A stretch of 64,000 bases of DNA from JAJRPT01 sp965661945 (lineage in GTDB: Bacteria > Bacteroidota > Ignavibacteria > Kapaibacteriales > UBA2268): assembly GCA_965661945.1 (NCBI GenBank), contig CBFIFP010000001.1:124001-188000 (forward strand), in the 5' to 3' direction. The position numbers and the translations under genes are program-made. Under the pieces are notes generated by a model. That model was not told where the DNA came from. It ran no database searches and worked only from the letters and a program-made list of their open reading frames with translations. Shown here piece after piece: positions 36,029 through 44,150 of the stretch (the first letter of the stretch is position 1; each line of letters opens with the position of its first letter).

Positions 36029-36044
36029 TTAAGATTTATCTTAA
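36029..36044. promoter_or_regulatory. Palindrome TTAAGAT-TT-ATCTTAA at the VTC operon start
   Basis: 7-bp perfect arms around TT, placed where transcription should begin. It could be an operator or an early RNA hairpin; the same core occurs in dispersed palindromes at 27296, 27366 and 63108, so it may equally be a repeat element. Confidence 0.4.
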
Positions 36045-36063
36045 ATTAAAAACATTAAAAAAA

Positions 36064-36474
36064 ATGAAAAATTTAATTATTAAATTTATGCTGATATTTT
36101 TTGTTTCGTTATTTTTATTTTCATGCGATTTGCCTGAGGGTACTGGAGGGAAATCTACTGTTAGGGGGCATGTTTATGTTGTAAGATATAATAGTGATTT
36201 CACAAGGGTGATTCAAGAATATTATGAGCCAGATGAAAGAGTTTTTATTACTTATGGAAAGGATACTACAACTTATCATGATGATATTAGAACTCATTTT
36301 GATGGTAGTTATGAGTTTAGATATTTAAGACCAGGCATTTATTCGGTTTATGCTCTTACTTTGGATACAAACTCGATTACTGGAAGACCTAAATATGCGG
36401 TGATGAAAACAGTTGAAGTTAAAAAAGGCGATGACGTTATTGAACTTGATGATATAATTATAGTGAAAAATTGA
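36064..36474 (+). CDS. Small lipoprotein, first gene of the VTC operon
   Basis: 136 residues with a lipoprotein signal (FVSLFLFSC, Cys 21). The mature part resembles a carboxypeptidase-regulatory/Ig-like beta-sandwich (STVRGHVYVVRYNSDF, THFDGSYEFRYLRPGIYSVYAL). Such domains sit in the periplasm or at the outer membrane. Its TGA stop overlaps the TTG start of the VTC gene (TTGA), so translation is coupled. Role unknown; probably an envelope component of the machine encoded by the next three genes. Confidence 0.75.
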   Translation: MKNLIIKFMLIFFVSLFLFSCDLPEGTGGKSTVRGHVYVVRYNSDFTRVIQEYYEPDERVFITYGKDTTTYHDDIRTHFDGSYEFRYLRPGIYSVYALTLDTNSITGRPKYAVMKTVEVKKGDDVIELDDIIIVKN

Positions 36475-37244
36475 CTTTAGCAGAAGTAATATATAATTTT
36501 AATGTAGTTCATTTTTCTGAATTACCAGAGCAAATGCTTATTAATAGAGTTGATTCTAAATATTTTTTTAATAAAAATATTATTGAAGAGATTCTTTTAA
36601 TGATTAAAAATGATTATTCAATAGTTGATTATGGTAATGGTTTGATAAATGATTATTACACAAAATATTATGATACCGAAAATATGATTTTCTTCAATAT
36701 GCATCACAATAGAAAAAATAATCGTTTGAAAGTTAGGCAAAGAACTTATGTTAATTCAAAGTTAAATTATTTTGAAGTAAAGCATAAAATTAATAAAAGG
36801 ACTATAAAAGAGAGAGAAGTAATTAAAAATAGTGAAATATTAACATCATTAAAACCTTCTATAAAATCAAAATTAAAAGATTTTGAGGATAAATATTTTA
36901 CTGAAGATATTAAACTTAAAAAGACTTTAGTTACAAAGTTTGATAGAATTACTTTGGTAAATAAAGAAAAAGATGAAAGGGTTACTATTGATTTTAATTT
37001 GATTTTTAAAACAAAGTCTTCTTCTATGGAAATGAATAATTTGGTTGTTTTGGAATTAAAACAAAGCAAGATTAATAGGAGTTCAATTGCTTATAAAACT
37101 TTAAGAGAAAGAGGTGTTTTTTCTACAAACTTTAGTAAGTATTTTGTTGGAATTAGTTTGTTGAACAAAAAAGTTAAATTGAATAATTTTAAACCAATAA
37201 GGTTGAAATTAAAAAAACTTAATATTGGAGAATTTAATGATTGA
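36471..37244 (+). CDS. VTC-domain protein (polyphosphate-polymerase-like)
   Basis: 257 residues forming one VTC/TTM tunnel domain, the fold that makes inorganic polyphosphate from ATP in yeast Vtc4. Conserved elements appear in order: NRVDSKYFF, YYDTENMIFFNMHHN, NRLKVRQRTY (paired Arg), YFEVKHKI (E-x-K), KERE, ERVTIDFNLIF, VVLELKQSK (metal-binding Glu) and FSTNFSKYFVGI. So the basic tunnel residues and acidic metal site look intact. The start is the TTG overlapping the preceding stop; no ATG lies early enough. No membrane segment, so it probably works in the cytoplasm against the DUF4956 membrane protein, whose gene overlaps by 20 nt. The product could be polyphosphate or another phosphate polymer. 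Confidence 0.87.
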   Translation: MTLAEVIYNFNVVHFSELPEQMLINRVDSKYFFNKNIIEEILLMIKNDYSIVDYGNGLINDYYTKYYDTENMIFFNMHHNRKNNRLKVRQRTYVNSKLNYFEVKHKINKRTIKEREVIKNSEILTSLKPSIKSKLKDFEDKYFTEDIKLKKTLVTKFDRITLVNKEKDERVTIDFNLIFKTKSSSMEMNNLVVLELKQSKINRSSIAYKTLRERGVFSTNFSKYFVGISLLNKKVKLNNFKPIRLKLKKLNIGEFND

Positions 37245-37884
37245 TTTCGCATCAAATTCATTTTTTGGAATGCAATTTTTTGAAATGGAAGATTTTCTGT
37301 CATTTTTATTTAGATTTGGATTTAATTTCGCTGTAGTTTTTTCTATTAGTAAGTTTATTTATTATCCTTTGTCTAGAAAAAAAGAATATTTGTTTACTTA
37401 TGTGCTTATAAGTAGTGTTGTATTTTTAATTTGCTTTTTACTTGACAATGTTAAATTACAAATGGGCTTGGCTTTAGGTCTTTTTGCAATTTTTGGGATT
37501 ATTAGATATAGAACTGATGCAATACCTATAAAAGAAATGACTTATATATTTATAGTTATTGGATTATCTGTAGTAAATTCATTAGCAAACAAGAAAATTA
37601 GTTTTAGTGAAATTTTATTGGCAAATTTTTTAGTTTTTGCAATTACTTATGGTTTAGAAAAGGTCTGGTTTCTTAAACATGAAATTAAAAAGACAGTAAG
37701 ATATGAAAATATAGAAAATATAAAATTACAAAATTATCAGAAACTTAAAGATGATTTAGAGGAAAGATTGGGATTAGTAATTAACAGAGTTGAATTGGGT
37801 AGAGTAGATTTTTTAAATGATACTGCTATAGTTAGCATCTATTATTACGAGGAAGACCAAAAGTTTAGATTACCAAATGAATAA
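37225..37884 (+). CDS. DUF4956 membrane protein
   Basis: 219 residues with about four membrane segments in residues 25-150 and a soluble C-terminal tail of about 75 residues. The hallmark block of DUF4956 is clear: GLALGLFAIFGIIRYRTDAI followed by PIKEMTYIFIVIGLSVVNSL. Function is not established. DUF4956 genes commonly neighbour VTC-domain genes, and here the start lies 20 nt inside the VTC gene. A role as inner-membrane channel or anchor for the VTC enzyme is inference. The next gene overlaps its last 8 nt. Confidence 0.85.
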   Translation: MENLMIDFASNSFFGMQFFEMEDFLSFLFRFGFNFAVVFSISKFIYYPLSRKKEYLFTYVLISSVVFLICFLLDNVKLQMGLALGLFAIFGIIRYRTDAIPIKEMTYIFIVIGLSVVNSLANKKISFSEILLANFLVFAITYGLEKVWFLKHEIKKTVRYENIENIKLQNYQKLKDDLEERLGLVINRVELGRVDFLNDTAIVSIYYYEEDQKFRLPNE

Positions 37885-38584
37885 ACTTATTATTATCATT
37901 GTTTTATTTGTATTTTATAGAGCTTCATATTCTCAATATGATGACTTTGGTGTTTGGTCATCAGTTAAAATCGATTATGATATTTCAAATAAATTAAATT
38001 TAAATTACTCTTTTGCTTATAGAACTGAGGAAAATTCAAGACTTACTAAAAAAATATTCAATGAGTTAGGAGCTAATTATGATGTTTATAAGTATATAAG
38101 ATTAGGATTCGAATATAGAAATACATTTAGAAGAGATATTGATAATAGTTTTGATAATGAGCATAGAATAGCTCCCTTTTTACGATTTGATTATAAATTG
38201 AAAAAAGATATTAGATTTGATTTTAGGACTCAGTATCAATTTGAGACAAGAACTTATACTGGAGGCCGTTCTCAAAATTTAAGAGATTTTGGTGTTTGGT
38301 ATGATGAAGGTTTTTTTTATGAAAGACAAGTTTTAAGATTAAAACCTAGAATTAAATATGATATTAATAAAAAGAGTAGAGTTAATTTTTCTTACGAGAT
38401 GTTTATTTTGCTTTCAAGAGATTTTACACAAATAAGACGGGAAAGGTATTCGCTGGAGTATGAAAAAAAGATAAATAAAAGAAATTCGTTTGATATTGCT
38501 TTTTTGTACCAATATCAATTGAATATTACTCAACCAAGAACAGACAATGTTATAAAATTTGGATATAATTATACTATTAAATAA
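37877..38584 (+). CDS. DUF2490 outer-membrane beta-barrel protein
   Basis: 235 residues: signal peptide (about 1-19), then a small beta-barrel with the DUF2490 pattern (FGVWSSVKIDYDISNKLNLNY, RIAPFLRFDYKLKKDIRFDF, YSLEYEKKINKRNSFDIAFLYQYQ) ending KFGYNYTIK. It probably sits in the outer membrane. Its ATG lies 8 nt inside the DUF4956 gene, closing a run of four overlapping genes. It may let the product of the VTC enzyme out, but this is inference from position. Confidence 0.8.
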   Translation: MNKLIIIIVLFVFYRASYSQYDDFGVWSSVKIDYDISNKLNLNYSFAYRTEENSRLTKKIFNELGANYDVYKYIRLGFEYRNTFRRDIDNSFDNEHRIAPFLRFDYKLKKDIRFDFRTQYQFETRTYTGGRSQNLRDFGVWYDEGFFYERQVLRLKPRIKYDINKKSRVNFSYEMFILLSRDFTQIRRERYSLEYEKKINKRNSFDIAFLYQYQLNITQPRTDNVIKFGYNYTIK

Positions 38585-38766
38585 GTTAACTTATAATTGT
38601 TTCATACAATACACTTCTTTGATACAGTATTTATGTTAATTTTAAGTTAATTTTTGCTAAATTATCAACTTTTTTATAAATAAATTTCAAGTTTTAAATA
38701 TTTATCTATATTTTTGTATTTTAACTTTTGTATTTATTGATTTTATTATTTTAGAGAAAGATTTAT

Positions 38767-39111
38767 ATGTCCCAAATAAAAATTGAAGATCAAATAGGTG
38801 GTTCTATAATTCATCTTAAAGGTCAGTTTGTTGGCGGAGAAGAAACTGATGAGTTAAGAGATACGCTTAAAAGTATAAGTGATTTTAAAAAGAATAATTT
38901 AATTATTGATTTGAAAGATACTACATATCTTAACTCTACTGCTCTAGGTGTATTAATATCAGCACATGCAAATTTTGTTAAAAGAGATGGAAAGATAATT
39001 TTATGCAATATCAGTAAATCAATTGAAAATATTTTTGTAATTACAAAACTAACTATGGTTTTTACAATTACAGAAAACGTTGAAGAAGCAATAAATAAAC
39101 TTAAATTATAA
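38767..39111 (+). CDS. STAS-domain protein (anti-sigma factor antagonist type)
   Basis: 114 residues, one STAS domain as in SpoIIAA. The phosphorylatable serine lies in TTYLNSTALGVLISAH. Such proteins bind an anti-sigma kinase and free a regulator when unphosphorylated. No kinase or phosphatase partner is next to it; exbB follows after 25 nt, so it may be the first gene of the Ton operon. Its own upstream region (182 bp) is very AT-rich. Confidence 0.85.
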   Translation: MSQIKIEDQIGGSIIHLKGQFVGGEETDELRDTLKSISDFKKNNLIIDLKDTTYLNSTALGVLISAHANFVKRDGKIILCNISKSIENIFVITKLTMVFTITENVEEAINKLKL

Positions 39112-39136
39112 TTAATTAATATATTAGGAGATTCTA

Positions 39137-39919
39137 ATGAAGAATGCATTTAATTGGATAGTAATTGTCCTTACGCTGGTAATCTGTTACACATTTTACG
39201 AATATTTTATGGGAATGGAGTCTAGGTTCCTTGATGGAGCTATTAGACACGAGCCAGATCCGAATGACTTATTAGCCGTTATCTATACAGGTGGACCAAT
39301 TGTATCCTTGTTAATGACTTTCGTAGTACTTGGAATTACTTTCTCTGCAGAGCGTTTGTGGGTTCTTGCTAAAGCTAAAGGTAAAGGAAATCCAGAAATC
39401 TTTATCAAAAATGTGATAAATGACCTATCTAATGGTAATTTGGACGATGCACTTGCAAAATGTGACCAACAAAGAGGTTCTGTAGCAAATGTACTACGTT
39501 CAGCAATAATTAGATTTAAAGAAGTAGAAAAAGATCCAGAGTTTGCAAATGAAAAGAAAATTTCTGAAGTTCAACGAGCTATTGATGAGTCTATGAACTT
39601 AGAAACACCTCTTTTAGAGAAAAACTTAGTTATTTTATCAACAATTGCATCTATTTCTGTATTATTTGGTTTGTTAGGTACAACAATTGGTATGATTAGA
39701 GCTTTTAGAGCATTAGCTCAATCAGGTACTGTATCTGCAACTCAATTATCTCTTGGTATATCAGAAGCACTTTATAACACTGCTGGTGGTTTGATTGGTG
39801 CATTAATTGCGATTATGATGTATAATTTCTTTACAACTAAAGTTGATAACTTTGTTTATATGATTGATGAAGCTATTTTGAGTGTAACTCAAATTTTCAC
39901 TGGCAGAATTAAAAAATAA
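39137..39919 (+). CDS. exbB: ExbB/TolQ/MotA-family proton channel protein
   Basis: 260 residues, three membrane segments (about 5-25, 45-70 and 165-235 as two). It forms the proton channel that energises TonB. The family block STIASISVLFGLLGTTIGMI and the final GGLIGALIAIMMYNFF are present. An AGGAG site precedes the ATG. It heads a run of exbB, exbD, exbD, tonB, typical of Bacteroidota. Confidence 0.93.
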   Translation: MKNAFNWIVIVLTLVICYTFYEYFMGMESRFLDGAIRHEPDPNDLLAVIYTGGPIVSLLMTFVVLGITFSAERLWVLAKAKGKGNPEIFIKNVINDLSNGNLDDALAKCDQQRGSVANVLRSAIIRFKEVEKDPEFANEKKISEVQRAIDESMNLETPLLEKNLVILSTIASISVLFGLLGTTIGMIRAFRALAQSGTVSATQLSLGISEALYNTAGGLIGALIAIMMYNFFTTKVDNFVYMIDEAILSVTQIFTGRIKK

Positions 39920-39928
39920 GGAGTTATT

Positions 39929-40456
39929 ATGCCAAAAGTAAAGAAAAAAAGAGTCGGTTTTGTAATTGATATGACACCATTAGTGGATATCACTTTCCTT
40001 CTTCTGACTTTCTTTATGTTCACTGCAAAGTTCAAAACTGAAGCAGAAAATGAACAGAAATTTTTTATTGAAAGACCTAAAGTTTCTGCTGATACTTCTA
40101 AATTACCAGAAATTAATCTTGCTACTATTAAAATCGCTTTTACCGACTCTTCTAGAGCCGATACGAGTTATTATTTTACTTTAACTAATCAAGATAATTT
40201 TGAGAAAATCAAAGGTAGTACTGAGGGTTTAACTGATGAACAAAAAACAAGTGCTTTAATTCCTGTTGATTTATTAACTCTTGAAAAGTTAGTAAGAGAG
40301 GTTTATAGATTAGATTATTCAACGGGAAGTTTAGACACTAAATTTGCGATTGATGCTGACCAAGACTTGCCATTTGATTGGGTTAACAATGCTATGGATG
40401 TTTTGAGAGGCAATAACTACACTACATTTAATTATGTAACTGACAAGAAACAATAA
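39929..40456 (+). CDS. exbD: ExbD-family proton channel protein, first copy
   Basis: 175 residues: a basic N-terminus, one membrane segment with the conserved Asp in DMTPLVDITFLLLTFFMF, and a periplasmic domain. It works with ExbB to pass proton energy to TonB. A second ExbD follows 79 nt later. The duplicated exbD is normal in Bacteroidota. Confidence 0.93.
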   Translation: MPKVKKKRVGFVIDMTPLVDITFLLLTFFMFTAKFKTEAENEQKFFIERPKVSADTSKLPEINLATIKIAFTDSSRADTSYYFTLTNQDNFEKIKGSTEGLTDEQKTSALIPVDLLTLEKLVREVYRLDYSTGSLDTKFAIDADQDLPFDWVNNAMDVLRGNNYTTFNYVTDKKQ

Positions 40457-40465
40457 TATTTTTTG

Positions 40466-40497
40466 GACATAGTGTAACTTTTTAGTTGTTTACTGTG
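40466..40497 (+). other. Imperfect hairpin between the two exbD genes
   Basis: GACATAGT pairs with ACTGTGTC (8 pairs, one G-T) around a 16-nt loop that can pair further. There is no long T run. It may be an mRNA processing or stabilising element in the operon; weak evidence. Confidence 0.35.
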
Positions 40498-40535
40498 TCT
40501 ATATACTAAGAGCATATACAAAAAAGGAGAAAAAC

Positions 40536-41126
40536 ATGGCTGGCGGCGGAAGTTTAGGCGGCGGTGGAAAAACCAAAAGAGGAAAGAGTAATAATAGAAA
40601 GAAGAAAAAAAGAGTAGGGTTTTATATTGATATGACTCCTCTTGTGGATATTACTTTTTTGCTTTTAACATTTTTTATGTTTACTACTACTATGGCTACT
40701 CCTCAGATTATGAAGATGGCTGTACCACCAGAGCGTGAAGTAGAGGTACAAGTTCAGGAATCAAAATTATTTACAATACTTGTAGATGAGAATGAAAGAA
40801 TATTTTGGTATCCAAAAAATGATGAACTAATACCAACAGATATAAAGGAAATTAAAAATCTTGCTATTGAGCAAAATTTAAGACCAGAAGTTAAAAATGA
40901 ATTAATTACTTCATTAAAAGTATCATCAGGCGCATCTTATGGTTTGCTTGTTAAAATATTAGATGAGTTAAATTTAGCTGAGAAGTCTATAGAAAATACT
41001 TTAAATAAAGATGGTGTTAAAAGGGAAAGAAAGTTTTCTTTGACTAAATTATCTGAATTAGATATGAAGAAATTAGAAGAAGAAGCTCCCGCTATAGAAG
41101 AAAATGAAGTAGAAAAGGAGAATTAA
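40536..41126 (+). CDS. exbD: ExbD-family proton channel protein, second copy
   Basis: 196 residues. After a Gly- and Lys-rich leader (GGGSLGGGGKTKRGK) it has the same segment as the first copy, RVGFYIDMTPLVDITFLLLT, then a larger periplasmic domain and an acidic tail. AAAAGGAGAAAA precedes the ATG. It ends one base before tonB begins. Together the two ExbD proteins may form a mixed dimer. Confidence 0.92.
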   Translation: MAGGGSLGGGGKTKRGKSNNRKKKKRVGFYIDMTPLVDITFLLLTFFMFTTTMATPQIMKMAVPPEREVEVQVQESKLFTILVDENERIFWYPKNDELIPTDIKEIKNLAIEQNLRPEVKNELITSLKVSSGASYGLLVKILDELNLAEKSIENTLNKDGVKRERKFSLTKLSELDMKKLEEEAPAIEENEVEKEN

Positions 41127-41127
41127 A

Positions 41128-41916
41128 ATGGGACAATCGGTTGTAGAACCAAATATATCGGATTACGGTGCTAGGGAAATAAAAGAACTTATAAGAAAAT
41201 ATACTTGGCGTGCTTTTATAGTTACAAATAGTATCTTTTTAGCATTGTTTTTTAGTTTTTTTATATATACCCAAGTTGCAGATATAGAAAAAACTGACTT
41301 GGTAGCTCCAATAGCATTTAGTTCGATAGATATTATTGACTTGAACGAACCTCCTCCTCAAGAGGATATGGCAGCACCTCCCCCACCACCTCCACAGGTT
41401 ATGGTACAGGGTGGTCCTCCTCAAAGAGCTGGAACTCCAATTCCGATTCCTGATGCAGAAATAGCACCAGATTTAAAGGAGTTTGCTTCGATGGATGTTA
41501 TGAGTAGAGCTTCTGCAGAAGGTGGAGATGGTATTGACCTTGGCGGTTTCTCTGATAAGATTAAGTTTGCTGATAAGGATTTAGATGTAAAAGCTAGAGA
41601 CCAAGAATTACCTTCTCCTGATGATTTTATTCCTGTTGAGAAACAACCAGGTGTTGATATTGGGAAATTACAAAAATTAGTTGAATATCCTGATTTGGCA
41701 AGACGCTCTGGAGTTGAAGGAAGGGTTATTGTAAAAGTTTTAGTTGATAAATCTGGTGAAATAATTAAAAGAAAAATTGAATATTCGGATAGTCAATTAT
41801 TAGATCAAGCTGCTTTGGACGCTATTAATAAATATGGGAGATTTACGCCTGCTATACAAAATAAGGAGCCGGTTGCTTGTTGGTTATCTGTACCCATAAC
41901 TTTTAAATTAAGGTAA
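41128..41916 (+). CDS. tonB: TonB energy transducer
   Basis: 262 residues: one membrane segment at about 30-50, a proline-rich linker (NEPPPQEDMAAPPPPPPQ), and a C-terminal TonB domain (QKLVEYPDLARRSGVEGRVIV, VDKSGEIIKRKIEYSD, FTPAIQNKEPVACWLSVPITF). It carries energy from ExbB/ExbD to outer-membrane receptors such as the one at 1998-4229. An intrinsic terminator follows, separating it from a protein with three more TonB domains. Confidence 0.94.
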   Translation: MGQSVVEPNISDYGAREIKELIRKYTWRAFIVTNSIFLALFFSFFIYTQVADIEKTDLVAPIAFSSIDIIDLNEPPPQEDMAAPPPPPPQVMVQGGPPQRAGTPIPIPDAEIAPDLKEFASMDVMSRASAEGGDGIDLGGFSDKIKFADKDLDVKARDQELPSPDDFIPVEKQPGVDIGKLQKLVEYPDLARRSGVEGRVIVKVLVDKSGEIIKRKIEYSDSQLLDQAALDAINKYGRFTPAIQNKEPVACWLSVPITFKLR

Positions 41917-41957
41917 GTAAATGTGTAATTATTTACGCATATTAACATTGAATTGTT

Positions 41958-41990
41958 AAAGACTCAGCATGTCTGGGTCTTTTTATTTTT
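41958..41990 (+). terminator. Intrinsic terminator after tonB
   Basis: AAAGACTCAG (41958-41967) pairs with CTGGGTCTTT (41973-41982) over ten positions including one G-T, loop CATGT, followed by a T-rich run. It probably ends or attenuates the Ton operon before the next gene. Confidence 0.8.
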
Positions 41991-42015
41991 TTTATTATTG
42001 AAAGGAGTGTTTGAA

Positions 42016-42996
42016 ATGAAATATTTTATCCTGTTTTTAATTTTATCTTTGAGTTTATATTCTCAAGATAATGTTGATAAACCTATTAAATTTAATTTTA
42101 ATGATATTTTATTGAAGATTGAACACTCTAAAATCAGTGGTAGTCAAGCTGGTAAAGTAGTTTTAAATGTATTTGTTAAGAAAAATGCTGAAATCGAAAA
42201 GATTGAAACAGTAGTTTCTGATAATATAGATTTAGAAAATATAGTTAAAAAAGCTATTAAAGATTATAATAAATTTACTCCAGCAATGAAAAACGGAAAA
42301 TTTGTGGATTCTTATATAAAGATTCCTTTTGTGTTTTCAGCGAATAGTGGTGTTAATAATTTATCATTTCACAATGCAAATCCAGAAATTGAAGAGATAA
42401 AACTTGATAAATATCCTGGTATTGATATGGGTAAATTAATGTCAAATGTAAAATATCCTGATGAAGCTTATAAAAATAAAATTGAAGGTAAGGTGATTAC
42501 TTCTGTTTTAATTAATGAAAAAGGCGAAGTGGAGGATGTTAAAATTGAATCTTCAGATAATTCTATATTCAATAAAGCAACAGAAGATGCAATAAAAAAC
42601 TTTGGTGAGTTCACGCCTGCTGAAAAAGATAATAAACCTGTAAAAGCATGGGTATCTATTCCATTTAGTTTTAAGATACCTCCGCAAGAAGTTGCTAATA
42701 ATAAGAAGCCTAAACAGGTTGATGCTAAAATAGATTTGAATAAACTTCAAAAATTTATAAAATATCCTTCTGAAGCTAAGAAAAAGGAAGTACAAGGAAA
42801 AGTGATTATTAAAGTTCTTTTAGATGAAAGCGGTAAATTCACAAAATATGAAGTAGAACACTCTGATAATGAGTTGTTAAATGAAGCAGCCCTATTCGCT
42901 GTAAAGAAATATGGAAAAGCAGAGAGCCCTACTACTTTAGACGGTAAACCTGCTTCAAGTTGGATTTATTTACCAATTCAGTTTAGATTGAAGTAA
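42016..42996 (+). CDS. Exported protein with three tandem TonB C-terminal domains
   Basis: 326 residues from the ATG at 42016 (AAAGGAG site); an upstream TTG at 41953 lies inside the terminator and is rejected. A signal peptide (MKYFILFLILSLSLYSQ) replaces the membrane anchor and Pro-rich linker of TonB. Three TonB_C units follow: a degenerate one at about 20-110 (FTPAMKNGKFVDSYIKIPF), and two clear ones at about 130-220 (KYPDEAYKNKIEGKVITSV) and 235-326 (KYPSEAKKKEVQGKVIIKV). With no anchor it cannot carry ExbB energy itself; it may compete for or bridge TonB boxes of receptors. Such a triple is unusual. Confidence 0.82.
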   Translation: MKYFILFLILSLSLYSQDNVDKPIKFNFNDILLKIEHSKISGSQAGKVVLNVFVKKNAEIEKIETVVSDNIDLENIVKKAIKDYNKFTPAMKNGKFVDSYIKIPFVFSANSGVNNLSFHNANPEIEEIKLDKYPGIDMGKLMSNVKYPDEAYKNKIEGKVITSVLINEKGEVEDVKIESSDNSIFNKATEDAIKNFGEFTPAEKDNKPVKAWVSIPFSFKIPPQEVANNKKPKQVDAKIDLNKLQKFIKYPSEAKKKEVQGKVIIKVLLDESGKFTKYEVEHSDNELLNEAALFAVKKYGKAESPTTLDGKPASSWIYLPIQFRLK

Positions 42997-43004
42997 GGAG
43001 TTTA

Positions 43005-43217
43005 ATGTTTTTAAATTATTTTCAGTATTTTATTAAATTAATAATAATAATCTTTGGTATTATTATATTTTTTAATGTAATAGAATTAGACCTTCCAGAT
43101 TCAACAAGACAAGTTATTGGAGTAATTGTTATTATGTTTGGAGCATACAGACTTGTTTTATATCAATCAAAAAAGAAAAGATACGAATTTGAACAAAGGA
43201 GTGATGATGAAAATTAG
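43005..43217 (+). CDS. Small membrane protein in the Ton operon
   Basis: 70 residues with two hydrophobic segments (about 8-25 and 35-55) and a charged tail (KKKRYEFEQRSDDEN). No family is named, but small membrane proteins of this kind sit at this place in Bacteroidota Ton operons. It begins 8 nt after the triple TonB-domain gene (AAGGAG site) and overlaps the next gene by 11 nt. Confidence 0.65.
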   Translation: MFLNYFQYFIKLIIIIFGIIIFFNVIELDLPDSTRQVIGVIVIMFGAYRLVLYQSKKKRYEFEQRSDDEN

Positions 43218-44118
43218 TTTTATAACTTTACTATTTACATTACTTATATCTTGTGGGGATAATAAATACAAAGCAAAAGATCCTGATGAAGTTGAGACTA
43301 TGAATTCTGGGAAATTAAAAGTAATAATTGATGAAAGTATCAAAAATGTATTAGATACTGGAATTGTGATGTATCAAAATGATTATGAGAAGGTTTTAAT
43401 TACTAAAGAATTCAAAAACGCTAGAAAATCAATGGGAGAATTGCTTGGTGGGTTGTCAAGAGTTGTTGTGATAGCAAGAGATTACTTGGAGGACGAGGAT
43501 TCCTTAATGGTTGTTCATAAGGTTGATAAGCATTATAGAATGAAGATTGCAACTGATGCTTTAGTTTTATTCACTAAAGTTGATTATCCAATTGATACTT
43601 TAAATCATAGTGAAATTAAAAATATTTTTCAAAATGGAGAAAAGTTGACAAATATTTTTAAAGTTGATGGAGAACCAAAATATTATATCAATGAGGTGAA
43701 TTCTTCGGAGTATGCTCATTTTAAAAAAAGTATATTGGAGAACAATCCATTAAAGAAAAACGTAATGTTTATTGAAGGAATTGATGAAATCAAAAATCAA
43801 GTTTATGAAAACAATGGTGTTGGTTTCGGGCTATTATCACAATTAGTTGGAGATGATAGGTTTAAGTTAATTCAGATTGGCTTTAATGATTCAACTGGTA
43901 AATATATTAGACCTGTTCCGGTGCATCAAGCTTATTTGGTGCAAGGAAGATATCCTTACCCAGTTGATTATTGGGTTTATTTGTTGGAAGATAGGCGAAA
44001 TTTACCATTTTGGTTTGCGAGTTATTTAGCTAAAGAAACTAAATATCAGCAACTTATTTTAGATAAAGGAATTGTTCCTGAGTTTGCACGAATTCAATTA
44101 GTTCCTGAAGAAAATTAA
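43207..44118 (+). CDS. PstS-like periplasmic-binding lipoprotein
   Basis: 303 residues from ATG 43207 (AGGAG 5 nt before; 43204 is an alternative, and the far upstream frame is rejected since it runs through the preceding gene). Lipobox TLLISC, Cys 14. The mature part is a type II substrate-binding fold of the PstS family (LKVIIDESIKNVLDTG, ATDALVLFTKVDYPIDTLNHSEIKNIF, VGFGLLSQLVGDDRF). No phosphate ABC transporter genes are near; PstS-like lipoproteins follow exbD-tonB in many Bacteroidota and their role is unclear. Confidence 0.82.
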   Translation: MKISFITLLFTLLISCGDNKYKAKDPDEVETMNSGKLKVIIDESIKNVLDTGIVMYQNDYEKVLITKEFKNARKSMGELLGGLSRVVVIARDYLEDEDSLMVVHKVDKHYRMKIATDALVLFTKVDYPIDTLNHSEIKNIFQNGEKLTNIFKVDGEPKYYINEVNSSEYAHFKKSILENNPLKKNVMFIEGIDEIKNQVYENNGVGFGLLSQLVGDDRFKLIQIGFNDSTGKYIRPVPVHQAYLVQGRYPYPVDYWVYLLEDRRNLPFWFASYLAKETKYQQLILDKGIVPEFARIQLVPEEN

Positions 44119-44150
44119 AAAATTTATGTTAAATTAAATTACAGAGTGTA

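Noticed and set aside
41953..42015. Upstream start of the triple TonB-domain gene
   Set aside because: It uses a TTG inside an intrinsic terminator; the ATG at 42016 has a strong ribosome site and a proper signal peptide.
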